Assembly: GCF_018986435.1 (NCBI RefSeq)
Contig: NZ_JAHMIN010000010.1
Coordinates: 1-64,000 of the forward strand
Reading direction: 5' to 3'
From: Hahella sp. HN01
GTDB taxonomy: Bacteria > Pseudomonadota > Gammaproteobacteria > Pseudomonadales > Oleiphilaceae
Length of the DNA: 64,000 nt
This document shows positions 1-8,025 of the stretch, in pieces. The notes under the pieces were generated by a model. That model did no database searches, had not been told where the DNA came from, and worked only from the letters and a program-made list of their open reading frames with translations. Each line of letters opens with the position of its first letter. Within the stretch, counting starts at the first letter, position 1. The position numbers and the translations under genes are program-made.

Positions 1-15
1 GAATCTGGGAGAGTC

Positions 16-630
16 ATGAATCGAAGCGTAGGCCTATACGAACCTGTAAGCTATATTAAACTAGGGCCATATAGTAGTTTGCAGGAGGGGGCTGTTAGGC
101 CCGCGTTTCCTACAAAGATTACAGCTAGATTCGTGATTGGGGAAGCAGATGGTGTTCCAGACAGTACTAGGTTCATTCAAGGTAATGGTGCAAGACGACC
201 AGCGAATATAAAGTTGAGCGATGATGATATTGCAGTCCTAACGCGAGAGTTTGAGGAAATTGGCGGTGATCCTTCCATCCTGAAATTTAATCAAGGCGGA
301 CAAACCGGATACGTAGATGGACTTGATGAGATTAGGGTTCGAGGAGATGTGCTACCGATTGAGGGAGCTTTTCATCCTCGCTCCAGTATGAGTACGCGTG
401 CAGTGTTGGCTCATGAGTTAGGTCATAGGGCACATCGTGGAACTTCTGTCGATATTGGAGCTTGGAACGATGAATTTAGAGCGAGCTATTGGGCTGCGAA
501 AAACTCACCTGGGTTATCACAGCAAGAACGAGTCGATTTATTGCTAGATGCAATGACAAGGGCTGAAGAAGCTGGTGTTAAAATAAATATGAACAAATTC
601 ATGAAGAAAACGATCTACGGCTATGAGTAA
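16..630 (+). CDS. Putative HExxH zinc metallopeptidase, possible polymorphic-toxin C-terminal domain
   Basis: A 204-residue frame with a zincin motif HELGH at residues 133-137 (His133, Glu134, His137). Glu153 in the following helix could be the third zinc ligand. No signal peptide or membrane segment is visible. The reading frame stays open to the left edge with no stop, so the ATG at 16 (weak GGGAG 4-5 bases upstream) may be internal and this may be the C-terminal domain of a larger secreted protein. The 66-codon gene that follows overlaps it by 8 bp. That arrangement resembles toxin-immunity pairs at the 3' end of polymorphic toxin genes, but this is inference. The function is otherwise unrecognised, and an ordinary metallopeptidase is equally possible. 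Confidence 0.6.
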   Translation: MNRSVGLYEPVSYIKLGPYSSLQEGAVRPAFPTKITARFVIGEADGVPDSTRFIQGNGARRPANIKLSDDDIAVLTREFEEIGGDPSILKFNQGGQTGYVDGLDEIRVRGDVLPIEGAFHPRSSMSTRAVLAHELGHRAHRGTSVDIGAWNDEFRASYWAAKNSPGLSQQERVDLLLDAMTRAEEAGVKINMNKFMKKTIYGYE

Positions 631-823
631 ACGAAAGCTACCAACAGTTACGCGAGAGGAGTGTGATTCAGCTGAAGAAGCATTTGCTGAATTTCGCTCC
701 GATGGTAAGACCGAGAGAAGGTGTATTCGCTGCGGAGGCGAGTACATTTTCGATGACAAGGGTTCTGCATACAGAATTAAATGCGATGGATGTGAGTTTG
801 AAATGACTGTGCGCGGACTGTGA
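623..823 (+). CDS. Small zinc-ribbon-like protein, possible immunity or partner protein
   Basis: A 66-residue protein starting at an ATG that overlaps the end of the HExxH gene by 8 bp, which implies translational coupling. It carries two CxxC knuckles (Cys34/Cys37 and Cys54/Cys57) spaced like a zinc ribbon, and an acidic N-terminal half. No homologue is recognised. Its size, overlap and position directly after a putative metallopeptidase suggest an immunity or accessory protein, but nothing in the sequence proves it. An IS256-type element begins 13-17 bp after its stop codon, so any further genes of this unit may have been displaced. Confidence 0.55.
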   Translation: MSKRKLPTVTREECDSAEEAFAEFRSDGKTERRCIRCGGEYIFDDKGSAYRIKCDGCEFEMTVRGL

Positions 824-840
824 TTCGACTTTAGGTGAGG

Positions 841-865
841 CTGTAATTTAATTTGTGTATCTGCC
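841..865 (+). repeat. Left terminal inverted repeat of IS256-like element
   Basis: CTGTAATTTAATTTGTGTAT followed by CTGCC. The reverse complement of 2122-2146 matches at 21 of 25 positions, with a perfect inner block GTGTATCTGCC. Confidence 0.8.
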
Positions 866-906
866 TATCACTAGTACCCTATTGCGGGGTTAAGGATAGG
901 CAGACA

Positions 907-2115
907 ATGAATCAGAAAGAACTAGAAGCATTTGCCCGTGAGGCAGCCAAATCTCTGAAAACAGAAAAGGATCTCAACGAGTTCCGTCAGATGCTCACCA
1001 AAGTGACCGTCGAAGCCGCACCCAATGCGGAGCTGGATGAGCTCTGGGATACGAGAAGCATCAGCCTTCAGATTCAGACAATACCCGAAACGGCTATTCC
1101 AGTAAGACCCTCCGTACTGAGGACGGTCAGTTTGAAGTTAACACTCCCCGAGATCGTCAAGGCAGCTTTGAGCCTCAGCTGGTCAAGAAACAGCAGACCC
1201 GTTTCACCACCATGGATGACAAGATTCTCAGCCTCTACGCCAAAGGCATGAGCACTCGTGAGATCGTGGCCACCTTCAAGGAGATGTATGGCGCGGATGT
1301 CTCCGCCACCTTGATTTCCAAAGTCACGGATGCCGTGATCGAGCAAGTGGTGGAGTGGCAATCCCGCCCGCTGGACGCTATCTATCCCATCGTATACCTG
1401 GACTGCATTGTAGTGAAGATCCGCCAGGACAAGCAGGTGATCAACAAAGCGATCTATCTGGCCCTGGGAGTGAATCTGGAAGGTCATAAAGAACTGCTTG
1501 GTATGTGGATCTCGGAAACCGAAGGGGCGAAGTTCTGGCTCAATGTGCTGACCGAGTTACAGAACCGGGGCGTGAAGGATATCCTGATCGCCTGTGTGGA
1601 CGGCCTGAAGGGTTTTCCCGAAGCGATCAATAGCCGTGTATCCCCAAACCCAGATACAGCTCTGTATCGTGCATATGGTGCGAAATGCGGTGAAGTATGT
1701 GCCGTGGAAAGACTATAAGCCAGTGACGACAGATCTGAAGCGGATCTACCAATCGACCACTGAGGAAGAGGCGCTATCTGAGCTGGACAGGTTTGCCGAA
1801 CGATCGGATGAGAAATATCCCCAGATCAGCCGTTTCTGGCGCGCTCACTGGGAGAATCTCAGCACCCTGTTCCGCTACCCGGCAGACATTCGAAAGGCCA
1901 TCTACACCACCAACGCCATAGAGTCCCTTAATAGCGTCATTAGGAAGGTGGTCAAAAAACGGAAACTGTTCCCCACAGATGATTCCGCGAGGAAGGTGGT
2001 GTATCTGGCGATCATGGATGCATCGAAGAAATGGACGATGCCGATCAGGAATTGGAAGTCAGCGCTGAACCGATTTATGATCGAGTTCGAAGATCGCTTA
2101 TCGGAGTATCTTTAA
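907..2115 (+). pseudogene. IS256-family transposase (mutator type), two frameshifts
   Basis: Joining three frames gives a full-length mutator-type transposase of about 400 residues. The N-terminal part runs from the ATG at 907. A single-base loss near 1041-1044 shifts the frame, since LGYEKHQP follows only in the next frame. The central part then reads through the region that carries the DDE aspartates (for example YLDCIVVKIR and ACVDGLKGFPEAI). A single extra C at 1634-1635 shifts it again before VYPQTQIQLCIVHMVRN. The C-terminal part ends with the typical TTNAIESLN motif and a stop at 2115. IS256 transposases are normally made from one uninterrupted frame, so two indels mean an inactive copy. 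An intact paralogue elsewhere could still act on its ends. Confidence 0.9.
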
Positions 2116-2121
2116 TAACCT

Positions 2122-2146
2122 GGCAGATACACAGAATTATTTACAG
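2122..2146 (-). repeat. Right terminal inverted repeat of IS256-like element
   Basis: Starts 7 bp after the transposase stop with GGCAGATACACAGAATTATT. It is the inverted partner of 841-865. Confidence 0.8.
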
Positions 2147-2248
2147 GGTCTTTTTCCCTGTGTAAGTAATAAAAATTGAACTCAGATATTAAGTACGCCG
2201 TTTTCACTCCCCGCCACATACCAGCTCAATTAAACTCATACCGAAAAC

Positions 2249-3547
2249 CTACAAACTCCACCCATACAGCGCCAACACCCCATTACCCTCATTACAAACA
2301 AATTCTCTACTTCCCGGCAGATAGTTAACAGGAAGGTCGCACGGGTATTCGTATAGCAGTGCGCCGCTTTCCAGGTCCCAGATGGTGATGGCGTCGCCTT
2401 TTTCCGTGGTTGAGAACAGGTATTGGTCGTAGTAGAAGGCGTTCATGGTGGGGCCGGCGAACCATTTAATTTGGTCGCCGCTTTTGACGTCGAAGATGGC
2501 TGCGCTGGCGAGGGGGACGTCGTAGTCGGTATGCAGGTCCTGGCATCCCCAAATACAGATGCGGTCTTCGTCGATCCAGAAAAAGGGCGAGGACCAGAAG
2601 TAATCCCAGCTGGCGTACATGACTTTGGATTCGCCGATGTCCGGCTCCCAGGGGTTGTGGTTAAGCCAGTGCTGCAAGTCCCAGCTGTAGGCGACGCCGA
2701 CAGGGTGCCATACCCAGCCGATAGTGGCGATGCGTTGGTTGTCAGGCGAGATAACGAGGGCGCCGCTCCATTCACTCATAAAAGTAGCGTCTTCATCATG
2801 TTTTGGTGGCGTGTCGGAATGGCGTTGGGTTAGACATTCTCCTGTTCTCGGGTCGAAGATATCCAGTTGATTCCAGTCGGTGGCGCAGACTAACAAGGTT
2901 TTCCCATCATGTTCGGAAAAAGCAACGGGGAAGTCCGCTTCTTCCATATGGTAGTCGCCAGCGTCAAGCTGCATGAGGATCTCGCCAGAGCTGAGGTCCA
3001 GCACCAAGCCTTTATTGGAAGAGCCTTCGTCTGCATGCCGGTATAGCAAAGAGGTGATGGCCAGAAACTGATTGTCAGGACTGATCTTCAGGGTAATTGC
3101 CCCAGCGGGATGGATCTGCTCAACAGGTAAGGTTGCGACCTGGACGGATTCGCCATTCTGGAGATTCACACGCCACAATCCGCCATCATCGGTGAAAAGC
3201 ATGGCGTCCGTGGGATGGTTCTTTAGCGGCTCAAGGTCAAGAAGGGTGCGTCCGTTTAGTAAGTCGAGATGAATTTCCCGCCGGGTAAAAAGGAATGCTT
3301 TCGGTTCCCTTTTGATTTCCAGCATGCCTGCTATCGACCAATAACAATTGGCGTCCGCCGCAACAAAACAGTCATCGCACCAATAGCAATGTTTAAAGTT
3401 TTCCGCATCGGCGCATTCCGCACAAAGATATTCCGCTTGCTCTCCAACCCCGATAAAGCGCTTAACGCCGCTTTTAACTGACATGTCGAAAACATGCGGG
3501 CAGACGCAAATGTGCGGGTTGGCGTGGGAACAGTGTTGAGTTGTCAT
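2249..3547 (-). CDS. Cysteine-rich N-terminus plus WD40/beta-propeller-like repeats, unknown function
   Basis: A 432-residue protein. The start ATG at 3547 is preferred because a strong AGGAGG lies at 3551-3556; an upstream in-frame ATG would add 8 residues without such a site. Residues 6-68 carry nine cysteines (6, 14, 16, 42, 45, 54, 57, 60, 68), several in CxxC pairs, which suggests a metal-binding module. The rest has repeated beta-propeller-like blades with motifs such as LKISPDNQFLAI, LVISPDNQRIATIG and ITIWDLESGALLYEY, typical of WD40/YVTN propellers that mediate protein contacts. There is no signal peptide, so it is probably cytoplasmic. No family name is recognised. It stands alone between the IS element and an ABC-type membrane gene on the same strand. 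Confidence 0.75.
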   Translation of the reverse strand: MTTQHCSHANPHICVCPHVFDMSVKSGVKRFIGVGEQAEYLCAECADAENFKHCYWCDDCFVAADANCYWSIAGMLEIKREPKAFLFTRREIHLDLLNGRTLLDLEPLKNHPTDAMLFTDDGGLWRVNLQNGESVQVATLPVEQIHPAGAITLKISPDNQFLAITSLLYRHADEGSSNKGLVLDLSSGEILMQLDAGDYHMEEADFPVAFSEHDGKTLLVCATDWNQLDIFDPRTGECLTQRHSDTPPKHDEDATFMSEWSGALVISPDNQRIATIGWVWHPVGVAYSWDLQHWLNHNPWEPDIGESKVMYASWDYFWSSPFFWIDEDRICIWGCQDLHTDYDVPLASAAIFDVKSGDQIKWFAGPTMNAFYYDQYLFSTTEKGDAITIWDLESGALLYEYPCDLPVNYLPGSREFVCNEGNGVLALYGWSL

Positions 3548-3665
3548 TGTCCTCCTTTGAGCAGACTGCATTGAGGCTGGAGTCGATTGCGCTATCAGGC
3601 TCCTGGCGAGCGCCCGGGGCGAATAGCGTTAGTTTGGCTAAACTAGCGGCTTGACCAGCTGGAGT

Positions 3666-3692
3666 CAATCGCCCTTGAGAGAAGGGCGATTG
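3666..3692 (-). terminator. Strong hairpin downstream of the ABC membrane gene
   Basis: A perfect 11-bp stem (CAATCGCCCTT and AAGGGCGATTG) with a 5-base GAGAG loop, 8 bp past the stop at 3701. There is no T-run on the transcribed strand, so it may be an mRNA-stabilising or rho-assisted structure rather than a classic terminator. Confidence 0.5.
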
Positions 3693-3700
3693 AGTTTACA

Positions 3701-4567
3701 TCAGGCGGCGCCATGAGCTTCCGGGTTATTCAGACGTATCGTAATCTCATGCAGGCGCGACCAGCTCTGTAATGTCGTCGGCAGTGAGACTGCCGCGTCT
3801 CCAAACTGCCAGGAATAGGTGACAATGGAGAACAGGGCGCCTGTTGTTATGCCGACATAGCTACTACAGAGCCAAAGGTTGAGTACGACGAAGGCGGTGA
3901 TCAGCAAAAAAATCAGACCATAGACAATGGACTCCGCATCGGACAGGCGCACCTGCCAATGTCGTATGGCGTGCAGATGCTTCAGCAACTGTCCCGGCTG
4001 GCGGGCGCTTAATATGCTGACTTGGCGCTCCATCTGTGAGTTAAGGCCGCCGTTGAGGCGGAAAAATCGATGATGGAAACACAGATACACCGTCAGCATG
4101 GCGACCAGTAGTCCGAGGGCGCTCATTGCAAGGTCCATTGAGAAAGACGACAGAATCATGGCGGAAGCGACCAGTGTGATGACCGCCGCGAATAGTTCCG
4201 GCGTGTCCTTTTCAATAAAGTCGACCAGCTCCGTCGCCATATGCAAACGCGCATTGCGAATGGAGACGGACAACGCCTGCTGTCGTTGATCCAATTCTGA
4301 GCCCAGTTTGACGCGTATCTTGCTATAGGCGCGGGTGTCATAGAAACGACGCAGGACCGCGATGGCTGTGATCAAAACGAAGGCGCAAACCAGCCAGGCC
4401 AGTTGGGTCGAACCGCCGGACAGCATGTCGTCTATCGCCAGTCCGATCAGTAGAGGGATGGCCGCGTCCAGAGCATATTCGAGAAACACCAATAGCCAGG
4501 TGAGTCCAACGCGCCAGCGGAACTCTTTTAATATTCGGCATAAGCCTATTTCAGGTGCGGCGTTCAT
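3701..4567 (-). CDS. ABC transporter six-transmembrane-domain protein without ATPase
   Basis: A 288-residue, strongly hydrophobic protein that looks like the membrane half of an exporter-type ABC protein. Hydrophobic segments lie at roughly residues 20-43, 55-70, 120-160 and 215-250, and a charged cytoplasmic loop has the KIRVKLGSELDQRQQALS pattern of exporter coupling regions. No Walker A, signature or Walker B motif is present, and no ATPase gene lies next to it. It matches the stand-alone ABC six-TM family of unknown role (family assignment from memory). It is divergent from a TetR regulator, with operator-like palindromes between them, so it is probably under that regulator's control. Its substrate cannot be inferred. 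Confidence 0.75.
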   Translation of the reverse strand: MNAAPEIGLCRILKEFRWRVGLTWLLVFLEYALDAAIPLLIGLAIDDMLSGGSTQLAWLVCAFVLITAIAVLRRFYDTRAYSKIRVKLGSELDQRQQALSVSIRNARLHMATELVDFIEKDTPELFAAVITLVASAMILSSFSMDLAMSALGLLVAMLTVYLCFHHRFFRLNGGLNSQMERQVSILSARQPGQLLKHLHAIRHWQVRLSDAESIVYGLIFLLITAFVVLNLWLCSSYVGITTGALFSIVTYSWQFGDAAVSLPTTLQSWSRLHEITIRLNNPEAHGAA

Positions 4568-4669
4568 TGCGCTGCCCTTTGTTGTTCATCTTGTTGCTCA
4601 TCACGCAGGTGAGTCCGGCGTGCAGATTTTTTATCGGTGTCATCGTTTCGGGTTGGTTAAACAGGTAAG

Positions 4670-4685
4670 TTGTCATTATTGACAA
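4670..4685. promoter_or_regulatory. Palindromic operator candidate 1 (TetR/ABC intergenic)
   Basis: TTGTCATTATTGACAA is a palindrome with 6-bp arms around a 4-bp centre, lying between the divergent ABC-membrane gene (start 4567) and the TetR gene (start 4739). It shares the TTGTCA half-site with the second palindrome. Confidence 0.6.
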
Positions 4686-4700
4686 TCTATGTGCGCAAGA

Positions 4701-4726
4701 ATAAATTGTCAATGCTGATAATTTAT
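4701..4726. promoter_or_regulatory. Palindromic operator candidate 2 (TetR/ABC intergenic)
   Basis: Arms ATAAATTGTCA and TGATAATTTAT pair at 10 of 11 positions around ATGC. The site ends 12 bp before the TetR start codon, which fits autoregulation. It shares TTGTCA with the 4670-4685 site. Confidence 0.6.
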
Positions 4727-4738
4727 GTGAGGGGTGTT

Positions 4739-5317
4739 ATGGCGCGGCCAAGTAAAAAGTCGGAAAGAACGGAAGAAATCATGCAGGCCTTTCGGCGCTG
4801 TGTAGCCCGATATGGTCTGGAAGGGAGCACGTTGGAGCGTATTGCGGAAGAGTCAGGGCTGCAACGCAGTCTGGTGCGTCATTATGTCGGCAACCGCGAG
4901 GATCTGACTCTGCAACTAATCGAGCAAATGGCGGCGCAGTATGACCGTGAGTGGAGAGAGATGCTGAGTGACCTGCCGGCGATGGAAGTCGCGCCAGCAT
5001 TTCTGCGCATGCTGTTTGAATATGAAGACGATGACAGAGAACGCATGCAATTGGAGTCAGCCTTGATCTTCGCCGCGAGCCGGGATGCGGCGATCAGCGA
5101 CGCCATGCGCTCATGGACAGAGCGGTTTTATGGCGATATCGCTGAGATTCTCAGACGGGATTATCCCGATATTGACGGCGATGCTCTGCAGTCCGTCGCT
5201 TTTGGCATCGCCTCTCTGTATTTCAACATAGACTCCATGCAGCCCTTACAGATGGCGGACCGCTACCGCGCCTCCGCGCTTGACGCCGCACGTCGTCTGG
5301 TGGCGACGTTAGAGTGA
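4739..5317 (+). CDS. TetR/AcrR-family transcriptional regulator
   Basis: A 192-residue regulator read from the ATG at 4739, which has a GAGGGG site 6-8 bases upstream. An earlier in-frame ATG at 4670 lies inside operator-like palindromes and is unlikely. The N-terminal helix-turn-helix covers about residues 10-55 (ARYGLEGSTLERIAEESGL, then RSLVRHYVGNREDLT), typical of TetR proteins. The rest is a helical ligand-binding and dimer domain of the BetI/AcrR size. It is divergently arranged with the ABC-type membrane gene at 3701-4567, which it likely controls together with itself through the two palindromes. The effector molecule is unknown. Confidence 0.85.
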   Translation: MARPSKKSERTEEIMQAFRRCVARYGLEGSTLERIAEESGLQRSLVRHYVGNREDLTLQLIEQMAAQYDREWREMLSDLPAMEVAPAFLRMLFEYEDDDRERMQLESALIFAASRDAAISDAMRSWTERFYGDIAEILRRDYPDIDGDALQSVAFGIASLYFNIDSMQPLQMADRYRASALDAARRLVATLE

Positions 5318-5362
5318 TTTTTGCGCCAACTCTTCCAGCGTTGCGCAGAATTTCTCCTTTAA

Positions 5363-5385
5363 ATATCCACACAACCTGTGGATAT
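5363..5385. repeat. Inverted pair of DnaA-box-like 9-mers
   Basis: ATATCCACA-CAACC-TGTGGATAT is a perfect 9-bp stem. Each arm differs by one base from the DnaA-box consensus TTATCCACA. It lies between two convergent genes and could simply be a transcript-end hairpin, although no T-run follows. Confidence 0.4.
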
Positions 5386-5491
5386 CTCTTTGGAAAACAC
5401 CGCAATCCCTTTATTCCGTAGGGCTTGCTGGATTTTTTGTATTTTATGATCAGGGTGTTTTTTACACGGTGATGACAGCGGTAGAAAGGAT

Positions 5492-6283
5492 TTACTCAAG
5501 GTAGGATTTCAACACTCTCTCATAGGTTGAAAGTCCATCATCGCCAGGGTCATTTTTCAATTGATCCAGGACATGCTGAAAGAGCTGGATCGTCTCATCG
5601 GGCGTGTCTTTGTGGAAGGCGAAATAGAGATCTCCCGCGGAGCCGAAACTCCATACGGGCTCATAATCCTCCACCTTGGCGCCTTGTTGTTTGAGCAGCC
5701 ATAGTGCGGTTCTTTGTCCATAGGACCACAGGTGGATGCGGCGAAAAATCAGCATGCGGGCGGCGATATCCGGATGTGAGACGGTCTGGCGGATATCTTT
5801 CGGAATTTTGTAGGCGTCCAACACCTGCTCGCCCATATCGCTGGCGACCGCGACGACTGAGAGATCATCCAGATCCGATAACTGTTTTACCTCAAAATCA
5901 CGACGCTTTCTCGCCATAAGCACTACCGGCGACGAGGCGACAGGACCAACCCAGCGGAACAAGTCTTCGCGATCAGGATTGCGACGGGTGCTGAATAGCA
6001 TGGTATTCGGCTCGTTCAAGACCATACGATATCCCCGCGCCCAGGGATGCACCTGTATGTCTTTGCGTGTCTGTTTTGAACCGATAATTTGCAGCACCGC
6101 TTCCAGCAAGTCCACGGAGCTTCCTTTCAGCTGGCCATTTTCGGTGTAGTTATAGGGAGGCGACTCTTCGGTGATAAACCGAAGCCCGGCGGCGGGGTCC
6201 GCAGCAATGGTCAGGCCGGACGGCAGCAAGAATGCGAATGTCAGGAGCAGGCTCCGCCACTTCAACGTCTTTGATATAAACAT
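5492..6283 (-). CDS. Periplasmic solute-binding protein, family 3-like
   Basis: A 263-residue protein with a Sec signal peptide (hydrophobic segment about residues 10-27, probable cleavage after TIA-A near 28). It is followed by the start of a bacterial extracellular solute-binding protein family 3 domain (LRFITEESPPYNYTENGQLKGSSVDLLEAV shape: a beta strand, then the ligand loop). The size is normal for polar amino-acid binding proteins. No permease or ATPase gene lies nearby, so it is an orphan. Such proteins may serve a distant transporter, act as a sensor input, or have lost transport function. A similar orphan lies at 62737-63621. The ligand cannot be read from the sequence. Confidence 0.75.
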   Translation of the reverse strand: MFISKTLKWRSLLLTFAFLLPSGLTIAADPAAGLRFITEESPPYNYTENGQLKGSSVDLLEAVLQIIGSKQTRKDIQVHPWARGYRMVLNEPNTMLFSTRRNPDREDLFRWVGPVASSPVVLMARKRRDFEVKQLSDLDDLSVVAVASDMGEQVLDAYKIPKDIRQTVSHPDIAARMLIFRRIHLWSYGQRTALWLLKQQGAKVEDYEPVWSFGSAGDLYFAFHKDTPDETIQLFQHVLDQLKNDPGDDGLSTYERVLKSYLE

Positions 6284-6591
6284 CAGAACGCCACCTGCTT
6301 AGAAGGCGAACGCCGACGCCAAGCCAGGATAACTGTGGCGCCGACAGTAGTTGCTTAAAGTATTGTATCGATATGCGAAAGCGTCAAACGGGCAGGGAAG
6401 TGGCGTGCAGCAGGGGGCTAATATCGTAGGCGCTTAAAAACGGAGCGATGTCTTTGAGTGAGCAGTGCGAAAACTCGGTCCTGATTGGAGCAAAAACGGA
6501 TAAGATTGACCCGCCTTACTTTGAGCTTTTGTTTTTGAGGGGTAACTGTGGTTTAAAGGCGCATGATTGCGTAATTTTGAAAGGATAATTC
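6284..6591. other. Divergent intergenic region, promoters only
   Basis: About 308 bp between the binding-protein gene (minus) and the beta-helix gene (plus). No open frame or RNA gene is recognised. An AAAGGA ribosome-binding site precedes the start at 6592. Promoters for both genes must lie here, but no convincing -35/-10 pair was found by eye. Confidence 0.5.
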
Positions 6592-7962
6592 ATGAAGAAA
6601 GTAGTTTTTCTGGCGTTGTTATCGGCGACGGCCAGCCCGTATCTTCAGGCGGAAACGCTAAGAGAATATGGCGCGATGGGCGACGGCGTGGCGGATGACA
6701 CGCAGGCGATATTCAACGCCATTGATAATCACCAGCCTGAAATGGGTTTTTTGGATGGCGAGAACCAGACCTATCTGATCAAGAAGAGAGTCGATGTTAA
6801 TAAAAGCATGGCGATTAAGAACGCCAGATTCTTATTTGCGCCGGACGCCAGCTATCTCGCGAATCCCTCAAACTACAGAGCTTTTTTGATCCGCGGCGCG
6901 GCTGAAGCGCCACTGCAGGTCGAGTTGGAAAATATCGCGCTTGTGCGTGGTGGTAATAAGACCTCTGGCTCTATGTCCGATTCTGCTGGAATCTGGATAG
7001 ACAATGCAAACAAGGTGACCCTGAGTAACGTAGAAGTCAGCGGCAATGGGCGCGGACCTGGCGTTCTGATTGCTGATTCTGACAACGTGACAATCAACGA
7101 CCTGTACGTCCACGATATGTTTTGGAGCCCCTGCCGGGAAGATGAAAGCACGCTAACCAAGAATTCACTGCTATCGCGTAAGGACTGGAGTTCTCGCATG
7201 ATTCATGATCCTGCGAACTGTGGGAGCGACAACCTGATTCGTATTGAGGAGCAAATAGCGGGCTTGCTCATCGTTCGCTCGAATAATATTCGGATTAATA
7301 ATCCCAGCATTGAAAGAATCTACGCTCACTTAATTGATGGCGCTATGCCATATCAAACGGACGGGATTACTATCGGCTCAAACTTTGATGATCTGGATAA
7401 GCAGGCAAATTGCGAACAAAAAACGGACAGGGACGAATTCAATATAGCAATTCGAGGGGCGAAAATAACAGATGTGTGGGAGGGCATTGACTTCACTGGC
7501 AATCCGCTCGCGGATATCCTGGTGGATGTCGCATCCATTTCGCGCACCCATGCCTTCGGCGTAAAGTTCGCTAATGGCGCCTCATGCGCCCTGGTTAAAA
7601 ATGTCACGGTTACAGACAGCGGGCTCTCAGGCTTTGTGTTGACGGGGAAGAACAACCCAGACCATTCGGCGCCTGCGCCTCACTCCGTCACCTTTGACAA
7701 CACCGTTGCAATAAACCCAGGCTCTAATGGGTACTGGCGCGGTGTGGCGAGCATCGCCGGCTACAGAATCATGAACGGGGCGCTGCAGGACCCAACAGAC
7801 ATACGCATCATTAACTCTAAATCCGTTGACACTCAAACTGTGAAAACCATGGATTATGGCTTCTTCTCAGAAGCCTGTGACGCAGCGTTGACGGTCTCCA
7901 ACCTGGACTCTCTTGGACACAGAATCGAAGGCTTAAAAGAGTCCAGCGGTTCTTGTCGTTGA
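6592..7962 (+). CDS. Secreted right-handed beta-helix protein, pectate-lyase-like
   Basis: A 456-residue protein with a signal peptide (residues 1-20, cleavage near YLQA-ET). The mature part opens with the REYGAMGDGVADDTQAIFNAI motif typical of the pectate lyase 3/GH28-like parallel beta-helix superfamily. It continues with many short turns containing N-x-V/I repeats (DNVTINDLYVH, NNIRINNPSIERI, KNVTVTDSG). A QTDGITIG stretch recalls the NTDG active-site region of polygalacturonases, but the first residue differs. The cysteines suggest disulfides. It probably binds or cleaves an acidic polysaccharide outside the cytoplasm; the substrate is unknown. It is a single gene with a clear SD and a downstream hairpin. 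Confidence 0.75.
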   Translation: MKKVVFLALLSATASPYLQAETLREYGAMGDGVADDTQAIFNAIDNHQPEMGFLDGENQTYLIKKRVDVNKSMAIKNARFLFAPDASYLANPSNYRAFLIRGAAEAPLQVELENIALVRGGNKTSGSMSDSAGIWIDNANKVTLSNVEVSGNGRGPGVLIADSDNVTINDLYVHDMFWSPCREDESTLTKNSLLSRKDWSSRMIHDPANCGSDNLIRIEEQIAGLLIVRSNNIRINNPSIERIYAHLIDGAMPYQTDGITIGSNFDDLDKQANCEQKTDRDEFNIAIRGAKITDVWEGIDFTGNPLADILVDVASISRTHAFGVKFANGASCALVKNVTVTDSGLSGFVLTGKNNPDHSAPAPHSVTFDNTVAINPGSNGYWRGVASIAGYRIMNGALQDPTDIRIINSKSVDTQTVKTMDYGFFSEACDAALTVSNLDSLGHRIEGLKESSGSCR

Positions 7963-8000
7963 GTCTAAAACTGGCGGTTTCGACTTGATGAACGAAATGA

Positions 8001-8025
8001 AGCTCTGAGCGTTTTGCTCAGAGCT
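8001..8025 (+). terminator. Hairpin after the beta-helix gene
   Basis: A perfect 10-bp stem (AGCTCTGAGC and GCTCAGAGCT) around a GTTTT loop, 38 bp after the stop at 7962. The T-run after it is weak (TTGCTTG), so it is a terminator of uncertain efficiency. Confidence 0.6.

Larger units (their letters stand above)
837..2150 (+). mobile_element. IS256-family insertion sequence, degenerate
   Basis: The element is bounded by imperfect inverted repeats (841-865 and 2122-2146, 21 of 25 positions matching; similarity may extend four bases further outward) and holds one transposase gene in three frames. The length of about 1.3 kb fits the IS256 family. The 8 bp on each side (829-836 and 2151-2158) do not match, so no target-site duplication is seen. 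This suggests an old insertion or later rearrangement. Confidence 0.85.

Noticed and set aside
907-2115. Programmed frameshifting in the IS transposase
   Set aside because: IS256 transposases use one frame. The two sites lack slippery heptamers and need opposite shifts, so mutation fits better.
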